Shown in pieces: positions 8,047 to 16,376 of a stretch of 27,343 nucleotides of DNA (position 1 is its first letter; every line of letters starts with the position of its first letter). Source of the DNA: JBDTNQ01 sp039933635 (lineage in GTDB: Bacteria; Acidobacteriota; Vicinamibacteria; Vicinamibacterales; SCN-69-37). A model generated the notes under the pieces. It was not told the origin of the DNA. It was given only the letters and a program-made list of their open reading frames with translations, and did no database searches. The stretch spans positions 1-27,343 of the forward strand of contig JBDTNQ010000056.1 in assembly GCA_039933635.1 (NCBI GenBank), given 5' to 3'. The translations under genes were made by a program, and so were the position numbers.

Positions 8047-8715
8047 GTGATCAAGCGCATGGCGATCGCGGGGCTGGTCGTGCTGGCGGTGGCGGGCTGC
8101 GGGAAGTCGGCTGACCAGAAGAAGTCTGAAGAAGCGGCCAAAAAGATCGAGGAAGGCGCCAAGACCATGCAGCAAGGCGCCGACCAGATGGCCAAGAGCG
8201 CTCAGGACAGTTCGAACCAGATGGCGCAGGGCCTTCAGCAGATGGCTCAGGGCTTTCAGCAGATGGCCCAGGGCAACACCAAGTCCGTGGACTACGAGCA
8301 GTTGAAGGCGCTGCTGCCGGACATCGACGGGTGGACGCGGAGCGACACGAAGGGCGAGCAACTGTCCATGCCTGTGTCGTACTCCCGCGGCGAGACGCGC
8401 TACCAGAAGGACGATTCGCGCATCGAGCTGGAAATCACCGACACGGCCATGAACCAGCTGTTGCTCGCCCCGATCTCGATGTTCATGTCGTCGGGCTACT
8501 CCGAGCGGTCGGACGATGGGTTCAAGCGCTCGAGCAAGATTGGCGGCATGCCTGGCATGGAGGACTGGAATTCGAACTCCAAGCATGCCGAAGTCACCGC
8601 GGTCGTGGCCAACCGTTTCATCGTGAGCGCCAAGGGCGACAACGTCGCCAGCCTCGATCCGGTGCGGAAGGTCGTCGAGTCCGTAAATCTTTCGAAGCTG
8701 GCGACGCTGAAATAG
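8047..8715 (+). CDS. Coiled-coil lipoprotein with a Met/Gln repeat, function unknown
   Basis: A 222-residue lipoprotein starting at GTG, seven-base ribosome site GGGGAGG at 8035-8041 five bases before it, with the lipobox VAGC at residues 15-18. Mature residues 20-85 are a low-complexity helical region with repeats QMAQGLQ, QMAQGFQ and QMAQGN, likely an amphipathic coiled coil. The C-terminal 135 residues form a separate domain starting at DYEQLKALLPDIDGW and containing YSRGETRYQKDDSRIELEITD (in parts) and a final SLDPVRKVVESVNLSKLATLK segment. The C-terminal part resembles small uncharacterised domains that follow a helical linker in other proteobacterial and acidobacterial lipoproteins. It lies 53 bp after the TRAP permease but has its own ribosome site. 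A link to the transporter is not shown. Confidence 0.85.
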   Translation: MIKRMAIAGLVVLAVAGCGKSADQKKSEEAAKKIEEGAKTMQQGADQMAKSAQDSSNQMAQGLQQMAQGFQQMAQGNTKSVDYEQLKALLPDIDGWTRSDTKGEQLSMPVSYSRGETRYQKDDSRIELEITDTAMNQLLLAPISMFMSSGYSERSDDGFKRSSKIGGMPGMEDWNSNSKHAEVTAVVANRFIVSAKGDNVASLDPVRKVVESVNLSKLATLK

Positions 8716-8750
8716 CCGCGCCCTGCTTGAGGCCTGGGCCGCCTGTCGCT

Positions 8751-8771
8751 TCTGCAGATGTAGACTGCAGA
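8751..8771. promoter_or_regulatory. Inverted repeat upstream of the TPR-like gene, possible operator
   Basis: TCTGCAG (8751-8757) and CTGCAGA (8765-8771) form a perfect seven-base inverted repeat around ATGTAGA. It sits 16 bp before the GTG start at 8788 and 35 bp after the stop of the lipoprotein gene. It could be a repressor site over the promoter or leader of the downstream gene. It is too short and lacks a T-run, so it is unlikely to be a terminator. Confidence 0.3.
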
Positions 8772-8787
8772 CAGTGGCCTGATCATC

Positions 8788-10011
8788 GTGAAGACGTCCG
8801 CCTTTCGACTCGCCATCGTTCTGCTGCTGGCTGGCGCCGCAATCGCGCCCGCTGGAGCGGCCCGCCTGACTGACGCCGCGCTCGACGCTCGCCTCTCGAC
8901 TGCGTACAGCGCCATGTACAACCTGGATCGGGACGTGGCGCTCTCCACGGCGCGCCAGGCGGTGGCGTCAGCGCCGGCCGTCTCCCGCGCGCACCGCACG
9001 CTGGCGATGGTGCTGTGGCTGGAGGCGCTGTTCCAACGCGGCGCCGTCACCGTCGACAACTACCTCGGCGGCCTGACGAAGTCACAACTCGCGCTGCCCA
9101 AACCACAGCCTGCGCTGGATACGGAGTTCAAGCAGGAGTTGAATCGCGCCATCACGCTGGCCGACATGCAGCTGCATCGCTCGCCACGCGACGTCACGGC
9201 GATGCACGATCTCGGATCGGCGTTGGGCCTGCAGGCGTCGTACATGGCATCGGTCGAAGGCAGCGTGATGGCCGCGTTCGGCCCGGCGCGTCGTGCGTTC
9301 GATCTCGAAGAACGTGTGCTTGGGCGCGATCCCAATCAGGTTGACGCGGGGACCATCGTCGGCACCTATCGCTATTCGGTGTCCAGCCTGGGCGTGACCG
9401 CGCGGATGATGGCGTACCTCGCCGGCTTTGGCGGCGGCAAGGAACGCGGCATCTCGCTGATCGAAGCCGCGAGCCGCCGTGGCAATGGACAGACCGAGGC
9501 CAGAACGGCCCTGATCCTGATCTACAGTCGCGAGGGCCGACATCTGGATGCGTTCCATCTGCTCGGCCAGATGGTGGCGGAGTTCCCTCGCAACAGGCTG
9601 TTCGTCCTGGAACAAGGTGCGGCGGCAATTCGAGCAGGGCGGGCGGAAGAGGCCGAAGCGATTCTGACGCGCGGCGTCGCGGCCTTCGATCACGATAACC
9701 GCGCCAAAATTCCCGGCGAGCGCGCCCTGTGGCTCTACAAGCGCGCCAGCGCGCGGGTGTCGCTGAATCATCTGGCCGACGCCCAGGCCGACCTCGCCGA
9801 GGCGCTCACCAGCGGTCCGGTGGACTGGGTGCGCGGCCGCATCAACTTCGAACTCGGCCGCGTGGCGGACCTGCGCGGGCAGCGAGCCGAGGCGCTGACC
9901 CGCTACCGGGCCGCCCGCGATATCGGACAGCTGGCCAACGACCCGATCGTGGTCGCAGACGCCCTACGATTCATCCAGCGGCCGTTTGCGATGCCGAAGG
10001 AACCGGCGTAA
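8788..10011 (+). CDS. Exported TPR-like helical repeat protein, function unknown
   Basis: A 407-residue protein with a signal peptide (about 1-24, ending AGAA) and no later membrane helix, so probably periplasmic. The rest is a run of paired helices typical of tetratricopeptide repeats, for example AEEAEAILTRGVAAFDHDN and RAEALTRYRAARDIGQLA in the C-terminal third. The pairs ALSTARQAVASAPAVSRAHRTLAMVLW and ARTALILIYSREGRHLDAFHLLGQM lie in the N-terminal and middle parts. The start is GTG with no clear Shine-Dalgarno sequence. It is the second gene of unknown function after the TRAP cluster. A scaffold role is the family expectation; nothing points to a specific partner. Confidence 0.82.
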   Translation: MKTSAFRLAIVLLLAGAAIAPAGAARLTDAALDARLSTAYSAMYNLDRDVALSTARQAVASAPAVSRAHRTLAMVLWLEALFQRGAVTVDNYLGGLTKSQLALPKPQPALDTEFKQELNRAITLADMQLHRSPRDVTAMHDLGSALGLQASYMASVEGSVMAAFGPARRAFDLEERVLGRDPNQVDAGTIVGTYRYSVSSLGVTARMMAYLAGFGGGKERGISLIEAASRRGNGQTEARTALILIYSREGRHLDAFHLLGQMVAEFPRNRLFVLEQGAAAIRAGRAEEAEAILTRGVAAFDHDNRAKIPGERALWLYKRASARVSLNHLADAQADLAEALTSGPVDWVRGRINFELGRVADLRGQRAEALTRYRAARDIGQLANDPIVVADALRFIQRPFAMPKEPA

Positions 10012-10097
10012 CCGCGATGCCGCGCACCTCCCGGTCCAGGGCACAGCCAGGCCCAGGGCACGGCTGAGCACCCATCTTCGTATACAAGTACAGCAGC

Positions 10098-10598
10098 ATG
10101 GCGACACGAAAGACCTGGGTGTGGGTCGTGGCAGGCGTGGCCGGGGTCGGCCTCGTCGGGCTCATGGCTGTCGCTGGCGGCGGCGTCTACTTCGTGAGCC
10201 ACCACGTCCAATCTGAGCATGCCTCGGGTGCGGACGCCATACGCGGATTCCAGTCGGTCATCACATCCCTCGGATCGCCGCGACCACTCTACGAGCTCGA
10301 CGCCGCGGATCAGCCGCGCCTCACGCGGTCGTTCAGGGATATCCCGTCGGCCACCTCGCACGCGGAGAATCTGTTGATGCTCGCGTGGGACCCGGAGCAG
10401 GATCGCCTCGTTCGCGTTTCCTTGCCGTTCTGGCTCCTGCGCATCGGCAGCCGCAAGGTGAGGATCATGCACAACGCCAACGGCTTCGACTTCGAGCGCC
10501 TCAACCTGGATATGGACGAACTCGAACGCATCGGGCCCACGCTCGTGTTCGACTTCAGAAACCAGGACGGTGCGCGTGTCCTTCTGTGGACACGCTGA
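10098..10598 (+). CDS. Single-pass membrane protein of unknown function
   Basis: A 166-residue protein with one N-terminal membrane helix at about 9-33 (glycine- and valine-rich, VAGVAGVGLVGLMAVAGGGVYF in parts) and a roughly 130-residue domain most likely outside the membrane. The domain holds a central ENLLMLAWDPEQDRLVRVSLPFWLL segment (read in parts) and ends FDFRNQDGARVLLWT. The pattern of short strands and one helix is compatible with a small alpha/beta domain. I do not recognise the family by name. The gap to the previous gene is 86 bp. The codon use matches its neighbours and the frame is uninterrupted, so it is likely real. Confidence 0.75.
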   Translation: MATRKTWVWVVAGVAGVGLVGLMAVAGGGVYFVSHHVQSEHASGADAIRGFQSVITSLGSPRPLYELDAADQPRLTRSFRDIPSATSHAENLLMLAWDPEQDRLVRVSLPFWLLRIGSRKVRIMHNANGFDFERLNLDMDELERIGPTLVFDFRNQDGARVLLWTR

Positions 10599-10651
10599 GC
10601 GCTTCGAGCATTTCCCCCGAAAACTACGCACGAACCGGCGTCGATTTAACG

Positions 10652-10667
10652 TGGCACACCTCTTGCT
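10652..10667 (+). promoter_or_regulatory. Sigma-54 (RpoN) promoter, -24/-12 type
   Basis: TGGCAC at 10652-10657, five bases, then TTGCT at 10663-10667. GG (10653-10654) and GC (10665-10666) are exactly ten bases apart, as the sigma-54 holoenzyme requires. The predicted start of transcription is about 10677. The AGGAGG ribosome site follows at 10682-10687 and the ATG at 10694, so the leader would be about 17 bases. Everything downstream is the single gene at 10694. Sigma-54 promoters need an enhancer-binding activator, whose site should lie upstream, probably inside the 10098 gene; I did not identify it. Confidence 0.72.
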
Positions 10668-10693
10668 CAACTTAAGAATTCAGGAGGTCGCCC

Positions 10694-11320
10694 ATGTTTC
10701 GACGACATCTAGTGTTTGCCACGATGCTCACCCTTGCCGCTCCAGCGCTCGCGTTCGCGGCCGAGCCACAAGTCCGGGGCGGGTTCACCGTGCAGTTTGG
10801 CTCGCAGAACTGGCAGCAGAATGCTTATCGCGAGGGTTTCGATCGCGGGATTCGGGCCGGCGAATCCGACGGACGCGGCGGTTTTCAGCTGCGGTTCGAA
10901 ATTCAATCCGATTACCGTCGCGGAGACTTCGGGTATCGCAACGAGTACGGCAACCGCGACCGCTATCGCACCGAGTTCCGACGCGGATATGAGGCGGGCT
11001 ACCGGCAGTCGTTCACCCGGTTCGGGCGGAACGACCGCTACGGCAATGGTGCCTACGGCAACAACGGCTACGGCAATAACGGCTACGGTCGGTTCGATCC
11101 GGCCACACAGAACGGATTCAACGACGGCTATGAAGCCGGCGTGCGCGACGCGCGCGACCGCAACCGCTTCGACCCGATCTCCGAACGCCGCTATCGAAGT
11201 GGCGACCACGGCTACAACGGGCGCTACGGCTCGAAGGAACGTTACAAGGACATTTACCGCGACGCGTTCCGGAACGGCTACGAACAGGGCTACCGGCAGA
11301 ACGATCGCGGACGGTGGTAG
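10694..11320 (+). CDS. Secreted Tyr/Gly/Arg/Asn-rich two-repeat protein, sigma-54 controlled
   Basis: A 208-residue exported protein with a signal peptide (1-22, ALAFAA). The mature part consists of two related repeats of about 62 residues (44-105 and 139-202), each ending in GYE-x-GYRQ and each holding RxGDxGYxxxYG followed by a charged RYR or RYK helix. Between them is a Gly/Asn/Tyr linker (about 115-134) with three repeats of YGNNG type. Predicted charge is high and positive. No enzyme motif is visible. Such composition suggests a structural envelope or matrix protein, or a nucleic-acid or polyanion binder, but this is inference. It starts with AGGAGG six bases before the ATG and lies behind the sigma-54 promoter. 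A stem-loop follows at 11374. Confidence 0.8.
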   Translation: MFRRHLVFATMLTLAAPALAFAAEPQVRGGFTVQFGSQNWQQNAYREGFDRGIRAGESDGRGGFQLRFEIQSDYRRGDFGYRNEYGNRDRYRTEFRRGYEAGYRQSFTRFGRNDRYGNGAYGNNGYGNNGYGRFDPATQNGFNDGYEAGVRDARDRNRFDPISERRYRSGDHGYNGRYGSKERYKDIYRDAFRNGYEQGYRQNDRGRW

Positions 11321-11373
11321 CAGACTTCAGGCTTCAGACGACAGGCTTCGGGCCTGAGCGCTGAGGACGGCAG

Positions 11374-11415
11374 CGGCCGACGACTCGAGGGGTATGCCCT
11401 CGAAACCGTCGGCCG
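11374..11415. terminator. Two-part stem-loop downstream of the repeat-protein gene
   Basis: CGGCCGACG (11374-11382) pairs with CGTCGGCCG (11407-11415). Inside, CGAGGG (11386-11391) pairs with CCCTCG (11397-11402) around a five-base loop. The structure is strong but is followed only by TTCGCTTTG, not a real T-run. It is 53 bp after the stop of the sigma-54 gene and is the best terminator candidate for it; a binding site for a dimeric protein is the alternative. Confidence 0.45.
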
Positions 11416-11448
11416 TTCGCTTTGTACTGCCGCGTGCCCGGGGTTTTC

Positions 11449-11468
11449 ACCATGGAGGCATGGAGGCG
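11449..11468 (+). repeat. Solo copy of the 20-base end repeat of the 21016-21311 element
   Basis: ACCATGGAGGCATGGAGGCG is identical to the two ends of the inverted-repeat element at 21016-21311. Internally it is two copies of ATGGAGGC. No partner in inverted orientation was seen in the surrounding gap, so it is a lone end, either a remnant or an independent repeat of the same family. Confidence 0.6.
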
Positions 11469-11729
11469 CGTTGTCGAAGTGAAGACCGACCTGACGGGCG
11501 CAGGGATTGGGCTTCGTTCCTGCCGCGCACGATAAGAAATTGTGACGCGTGACTTGGCGCGCCAGGTTCCGTGGCGCCGATGCCCTTTGGCTGCAGAGCC
11601 GGTTCGATCCTGCCAACCCTCGATGCGGCCTTGACGCGGCGAGCGAGAAATTCAATTTGTCGATGCCGACTCGATGCTGACCTCTGCCAAGCGCGTCCCC
11701 GCCCCAGGGTGAAACCGAGGGATGCGCTG

Positions 11730-13166
11730 CTAATCCAACCCGAAGAACTTGCGCATCCGCAGCGCCAGCGACTGGCGGTCGGAGTGCGTGGGTCCCACGG
11801 CGATGGATCGTGCATCGTCCAACTGCTTGCGGCGACGGGCGGCGCCCGCAGCAAGGTGATCGATGACGTCGGGATGATCCTGCACGAATGCGCGGAAATC
11901 CGCAGCCGCGAGCTCGAGCACGGTGGCGTCGCCGCGAGCGGTGACCGTCGCCGTGCGTGGTTCGCCGGTCAGCAGCGACATCTCCCCGAAATAGCCGCCG
12001 GTCTCGGTGACCGCGACGACGTGACGCTCAGGGCCTACCGTAATGGCGACGCTGCCGCTACGGACGACGAACATCGACTGGCCGGCATCCCCTTCGCTGA
12101 CGATGGTTTCGCCGTCGGCAAACAGCCGCTCGCGACTCGCTGACGCGAGCGCGCGATACGCGTCCTCTGACAGCGACGCCAACACGGGCACCGCCGCGAT
12201 GCTGCGCCGGTAGCTCTCGTGTTGAGCTACCAGGTCCGGCGGAGTCTCGTGGCGGCTGTACTCGATCTGAATCGGCCACGGAATCTCGATGTTGCGCCGC
12301 CTCAGTTCGTAGTAGATGGCAATGCGCACGTCGCTCTTGGTGACCTCGTCCTTGTCGAACTCCTCGACCCAGAAGCGCGCCCGGTACGTGATGGCCGACG
12401 CGGCGAAGTCGACCAGCAGCGCCTCCGGCGCCGGCGTCGCCAGCACGCGGCTCACGCGTTGCACGGCCGTCAGAATGGCATCCCGCGCCTCGTTGGGCGG
12501 CGTCCCGTAAGCGATCCCGACCTCCACGAACAACCGCGTGGGCACGGTCGGCGCCGAGTAGTTGCGGATCGCCTGCTGCGCGACGACGCTGTTCGGCAGA
12601 ATGACCAGGTCGCCGGACTTGGTCCGGATCTTCGTCGCGCGCCACGTGATTTCGACGACGCGGCCTTCATCCTCGGCGGCTTTGATCCAGTGGCCCACAC
12701 GAAACGGCCGTTCGATCTGAATGGCGAGGCCGGCGAACGCGTTGCCGAGCGTATCCTGCAAGGCAAAGCCGAGAACCACCGCCGAACCGCCGATGCCGAA
12801 CACGAAGTTGGTGCTCTTGAAGACGAAGAGCGACGCGACGCCCACCAGAACGACGGTGACCGTGTCCTGCACGATCGCCGGCACGCCCTCACCCTGGCGA
12901 TCGCGGAACCACGGGTTCAGCAGCAGGGTGACGACGCCGGAGATGACACCGAACGCGATGATGAAATACTCCGCGGAGTCGAGCTGTTCTCGAGTGGCGG
13001 GGTACTGCAGGATAGCCGCGTGAATCGCGAGCGCGATCAGGAAGAGGACGACGGAGAAGAGCAGTCGTCGTTTGACGAGACGGCTGCGCACCGCCGCGAT
13101 GGCGGCGGCAGCCGTGACGAGAAAGCCGACGGCCCAGAAGAAATGGTGAATCGGGTGCGTCGGCAC
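11730..13166 (-). CDS. MscS-type channel with C-terminal cyclic-nucleotide-binding domain
   Basis: A 478-residue membrane channel of the MscS superfamily, of the bacterial cyclic-nucleotide-gated (bCNG) kind. About four helices lie at 9-26, 35-52, 66-84 and 96-118. The pore-lining helix and its exit (FGIGGSAVVLGFALQDTLGNAFAGL, residues 123-147) follow, then the soluble MscS beta domain (WIKAAEDEGRVVEITWRATKIRT, in parts) to about 300. From about 325 to 445 lies a cNMP-binding domain whose phosphate-binding cassette FGEMSLLTGEPRTATV (393-408) keeps E395 and R404, the residues that hold the cyclic phosphate and ribose. It starts at GTG four bases after the M48 gene, in the operon begun by an adenylate cyclase. 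The likely ligand is therefore cAMP made by its own operon partner. Whether tension also opens it is open. Confidence 0.9.
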   Translation of the reverse strand: MPTHPIHHFFWAVGFLVTAAAAIAAVRSRLVKRRLLFSVVLFLIALAIHAAILQYPATREQLDSAEYFIIAFGVISGVVTLLLNPWFRDRQGEGVPAIVQDTVTVVLVGVASLFVFKSTNFVFGIGGSAVVLGFALQDTLGNAFAGLAIQIERPFRVGHWIKAAEDEGRVVEITWRATKIRTKSGDLVILPNSVVAQQAIRNYSAPTVPTRLFVEVGIAYGTPPNEARDAILTAVQRVSRVLATPAPEALLVDFAASAITYRARFWVEEFDKDEVTKSDVRIAIYYELRRRNIEIPWPIQIEYSRHETPPDLVAQHESYRRSIAAVPVLASLSEDAYRALASASRERLFADGETIVSEGDAGQSMFVVRSGSVAITVGPERHVVAVTETGGYFGEMSLLTGEPRTATVTARGDATVLELAAADFRAFVQDHPDVIDHLAAGAARRRKQLDDARSIAVGPTHSDRQSLALRMRKFFGLD

Positions 13167-13170
13167 GAAA

Positions 13171-14238
13171 TCAGCCGGTGATGCCCTTGCGGAAGTCCTG
13201 GACTTCCGCGTTGGTCACCGAGGTCGGTACGAGCGTCTTCACCGGGCCGCCCTTGGCGTCGCGGTCGGGGTTGACGCCTCGGGATCCGGCGGAGGACACG
13301 GTCGAGTCACTGGATTTCTCGCGTCCCAGCGCCGCACCTGTCAGTCCCATCACACCGCCTGACTTCTTCTCCGGCGTGGCGGATGCCACCACCGCCACGC
13401 CTTCGATCGAGGCCGGCTTGAACGAGATGTTCGACGTGTAGCGCGCCACCACTTGAGCCTTCGCGTCGAGCTTGTCAGTCGTGATCTGTTTCTTCATGGC
13501 CGCGAGCCGCGCGTCCGCCTCGGGATGCGACGCGAACATGCCGCTCCGGTCCTTGAGGTTCTTGTTGCGGTCGGCGAGGCGCGTTAGAAAGTCGGCCAAG
13601 CCGCCCGGGGAGTAGCCGGCCGCATTGGCCAGCCCGATGCCGTTCTTGTCTGCGGCCATCTCGTCACTACGGTTGAAGTTGTTCTCAAGGACAATCGAAT
13701 AGCCGGCATCGACGAACTGCGCGACCTTGTCACCCGCGGCAACCTTGGTTGCGGCGCCGATACGTTTTGTCTTCAGGATGGCATTCACCGTGTGCTTGAA
13801 GGTGATGTGAGAAATCTCGTGCCCCAGCACATCGGCGAGTTCCGCCTCTGAGCGAATCAACGCCAGAGCGCCCTTCGTGATGTGCACGAATCCGCCGGGG
13901 GCCGCGAACGCGTTCACGCCGTCGGTATCGAGGACAACGAAGGTCCACTTCAGGTTTGGCCGCGTGCTCTGCTGTGCGAGCACGGTGCCGACGAGAGCCA
14001 CATACTTGTGGACGGCCTTGTCCTGCACCACACCGTACTTGTCACGCAGCTTTGCGCTGATCTGGCTGCCCAGCTCTTGTTCTTCCTGATCCGTGAACGT
14101 CAGATCGTCAAACGTGTCCTTGGCCTTGCCAACGTCCTTAACGGCCTTGCCAACACTCATGCCGCCGAACTGCGCCGCCGCCGGAAGAGCCATCAAGAGC
14201 GAGCACGCCAGCGCGCCCGCGAATACTGTCCGCTTCAT
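13171..14238 (-). CDS. M48 family exported metalloprotease
   Basis: A 355-residue exported zinc protease with a signal peptide (1-22, ALPAAAQ). The catalytic zinc site is H140-E141-I-S-H144 and the third ligand is E193 in NRSDEMAAD, the M48 signature. The word NAFAAPGGFVHITKG before the active site is also typical. The C-terminal 90 residues are a Ser/Gly/Lys-rich tail beginning near SATPEKKSGG. Members of this family in the periplasm degrade or repair damaged envelope proteins (BepA/LoiP-like). The start overlaps the cyclase stop (14235-14238) and the stop lies four bases before the channel start, so translation of all three is probably coupled. A role in quality control or processing of the channel is inference from position. 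Confidence 0.92.
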   Translation of the reverse strand: MKRTVFAGALACSLLMALPAAAQFGGMSVGKAVKDVGKAKDTFDDLTFTDQEEQELGSQISAKLRDKYGVVQDKAVHKYVALVGTVLAQQSTRPNLKWTFVVLDTDGVNAFAAPGGFVHITKGALALIRSEAELADVLGHEISHITFKHTVNAILKTKRIGAATKVAAGDKVAQFVDAGYSIVLENNFNRSDEMAADKNGIGLANAAGYSPGGLADFLTRLADRNKNLKDRSGMFASHPEADARLAAMKKQITTDKLDAKAQVVARYTSNISFKPASIEGVAVVASATPEKKSGGVMGLTGAALGREKSSDSTVSSAGSRGVNPDRDAKGGPVKTLVPTSVTNAEVQDFRKGITG

Positions 14239-16259
14239 TTTGAATACCCCGTTACTTCGTGAACCAACACGGCCTGCTTCCGGCCCTTGACGGTCACTTC
14301 ACCAATCACCCGCGTCTGCACAGGGAGGGTGAGACGCACGCGCGTCTCTTCGCTGATGAGCAAACGCGTTCCGTAGTCCTTGTTCAACGACTCGAGCCGC
14401 GATCCCAGGTTTACGGCGTCGCCGATGACCGTGTAGCTCATCGCCGTTTCGGCGCCAATGTTCCCGGCGATCATCTCGCCCGAGTTGATGCCAATCCCTA
14501 TATCCAGTATCGGCCGGCCCTGGGTTTTCCACCGTGAATTCAGGGTATTGAGCGACTCGGTCATCTCGAGCGCCGCGGCCACCGCGTGGTCGGCATGGGC
14601 GGGGTCTTCGAGGGGAGCCCCGAACAGCCCCATTACCATGTCTCCGACGAACTTATCGAGCGTTCCCCGATGCCGGAACAGCACCTCCACCATAGCCCCG
14701 AAATACTCGTTCAGCTGGTCGACGATCGCCTCGGGCGTGCCGGCCTCGGATGCCGTGGTAAAGCCGCGAATATCCGAGAAGAGCACGGTCATCTCGCGCC
14801 GCTGGCCGCCCAGATTGGCCAGCGCCGGGTCGGCCATGAGCTGTTCGATCACATCCTTGGAGACGTAGCGGCCGAACAGGCGCTTGATCTCCCGCTTTTC
14901 TCGACCCTCCACAAAATACTGCCAGGCCACCCCGCCGAAGAGCGCCAGGGCGGAGGCCAGAAGCGGCGTGACCAGGGCAAGCCAGATTCCATGACCAATA
15001 GTGACGCTGGCCAGCCAGATGTATCCAGCGGCCAGCAGGGCGATGACGGCGGTGGCCATTCCGACCGGGAGAAATATGGCGGCGGCCGCGGCGGTAAAGG
15101 CGCCGCCGATGACGGCCGATCGGTCCGCGACGGGAGACGCGCGTCGCATGAACTCACGGGAGAGGACGTTGTCCGCGAGTGTCGCGTGCAGTTCGACGCC
15201 GCCAGCGCCCTGCCTGAACGGCGTGAGATAGCGGTCGTACAACCCGGACGCGCTTGTGCCGACGAACACGAGCTTGCCCGCGAACGCGGAGGGGGGCACC
15301 GCCGGCGCCTTGCCGCTGGCCTGCTGATCGCCAGAGAGGAGCACATCGTAGAACGAGTACCCGGGAAACATCGACTGGACGCCGTCGGCGGCGACGACAG
15401 GCTGACGGAACCTCAGCAATTCCTGCTTCAGCGCGGCGGTGGTGCCGTCGGCAGGATCGGCAAGCACCGGCACACGCGCGTCGCCGATGCGGAGGGTGTT
15501 GCCCTCGAGCACGACAGTGTCTGGCGACGCGTCGAGAAAGGCGAGCGACGCGGCCATTCCGAGCGATGGCACGGCCACGCCGCGGGCCTCCACGAACGGG
15601 AGCATGCGGCGCGCGAAATCCGATCCGAAGTCGCGTACCAGCCGGTTGTGTCCCACGCCGCGGGCGGCACCGGCAAGATCATCGAACGGGAGTTGAAGCT
15701 GCGGGATCTGCGCGAAACCCGCGCCCGGCTTGTACGTGACCCCCGGTAAGGTCGGCGCCGCCGCGTCCTCACCCTTCGCGAGGCCCTCGTAGACGGCGTC
15801 ACTCAGCAGAATCACATTGCCCGCGGATCGCACGGAGTCGACGAGCGCGCGGTCGGACTCGGCCCCCGTCACCGCCTGGCCGTTGATCGTCGTCTCGCTG
15901 CGTCCCTCGTGTTCACCGAAGAGCACGTCGTAGGCAATGACCTTCGCGCCGGACTTCGCGAGGTAGTCGATCGCCGCGGCGTGCACCGCCCGCGGCCACG
16001 GCCACCGGCCGATGAGCGGCGCGAGTGCGCGCACCGTGGACTCGTTGATGTCGACGATGACAATCGGCGACGTCGGGGCGACGGGTGTCGCCTCGAGCGC
16101 CACGCGCAGGTCGTAGGTCGTGTTCTCGAAGCGCCGCAGCGGGCTCGTGGAGCCGGCGGCGAGCACGATGGCCACCGCCAGCGCGCCAATGGCGGCCGCG
16201 GCGGCGAACTTGCGGGCAGAAACGGAAAACGGGAGTCGTTTTCGGCGGCTGTGGCTCAC
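14235..16259 (-). CDS. CHASE2-domain class III adenylate cyclase
   Basis: A 674-residue membrane enzyme that makes cAMP from ATP. After one N-terminal helix (17-36) comes a large CHASE2 sensory domain in the periplasm (about 40-375; words VIVDINESTVRALAPLIGRWPWPR and LVFVGTSASGLYDRYLTPF). Three closely spaced helices (382-449) follow, and then the cyclase catalytic domain (about 485-655). Catalytic residues are all present: metal-binding D496 and D540, adenine-specifying K536 and T610 (class IIIb pattern), and N617 and R621. The frame extends upstream across the tRNA gene, so I take the GTG at 16259 as the start, with GGGAG about ten bases before it. It heads the operon with M48 protease and cNMP-gated channel. 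The CHASE2 signal is unknown. Confidence 0.93.
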   Translation of the reverse strand: MSHSRRKRLPFSVSARKFAAAAAIGALAVAIVLAAGSTSPLRRFENTTYDLRVALEATPVAPTSPIVIVDINESTVRALAPLIGRWPWPRAVHAAAIDYLAKSGAKVIAYDVLFGEHEGRSETTINGQAVTGAESDRALVDSVRSAGNVILLSDAVYEGLAKGEDAAAPTLPGVTYKPGAGFAQIPQLQLPFDDLAGAARGVGHNRLVRDFGSDFARRMLPFVEARGVAVPSLGMAASLAFLDASPDTVVLEGNTLRIGDARVPVLADPADGTTAALKQELLRFRQPVVAADGVQSMFPGYSFYDVLLSGDQQASGKAPAVPPSAFAGKLVFVGTSASGLYDRYLTPFRQGAGGVELHATLADNVLSREFMRRASPVADRSAVIGGAFTAAAAAIFLPVGMATAVIALLAAGYIWLASVTIGHGIWLALVTPLLASALALFGGVAWQYFVEGREKREIKRLFGRYVSKDVIEQLMADPALANLGGQRREMTVLFSDIRGFTTASEAGTPEAIVDQLNEYFGAMVEVLFRHRGTLDKFVGDMVMGLFGAPLEDPAHADHAVAAALEMTESLNTLNSRWKTQGRPILDIGIGINSGEMIAGNIGAETAMSYTVIGDAVNLGSRLESLNKDYGTRLLISEETRVRLTLPVQTRVIGEVTVKGRKQAVLVHEVTGYSK

Positions 16260-16280
16260 GAAAACGCTCCCGAGTCGGAT

Positions 16281-16355
16281 TGGTACCGGTACGGGGATTC
16301 GAACCCCGGTCCCGTGGCTGAGAACCACGTGTCCTGACCCCTAGACGATACCGGC
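16281..16355 (-). tRNA. tRNA-Glu (anticodon CTC)
   Basis: A 75-base cloverleaf including an encoded CCA (16281-16283). The acceptor stem is GCCGGTA/TACCGGT with one G-U pair, the D stem starts at GTCT, the anticodon stem is CGTGG/CCACG with loop TTCTCAG (anticodon CTC at 16320-16322), and the T arm is CGGGG-TTCGAAT-CCCCG. It reads GAG codons, which are common in this GC-rich genome. It is the first gene of the transcript that continues into the adenylate cyclase: only 21 bases separate its 3' end from that gene's start, with no terminator between. Confidence 0.95.
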
Positions 16356-16376
16356 ACGCGGCGACAGGAACTACAA

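Larger units (their letters stand above)
11321..11729. other. Non-coding stretch between convergent genes
   Basis: About 409 bases between the convergent ends of the repeat protein (+) and the channel gene (-). It holds the stem-loop at 11374-11415 and one copy of the 20-base repeat at 11449-11468. The only other notable features are the palindrome AAATTCAATTT near 11650 and a direct repeat TCGATGC. The open frames here have no ribosome site and poor protein character, so I call none of them genes. Confidence 0.6.

Noticed and set aside
11601..11610. GGTTCGATCC, resembling a tRNA T arm
   Set aside because: The flanks do not form the T stem, and no acceptor or anticodon stem could be built around it.
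16260..16328. Extended N terminus of the adenylate cyclase from an ATG at 16328
   Set aside because: This stretch is the tRNA-Glu gene; the extra residues VPVPIRLGS come from translated tRNA. The GTG at 16259 is used instead.
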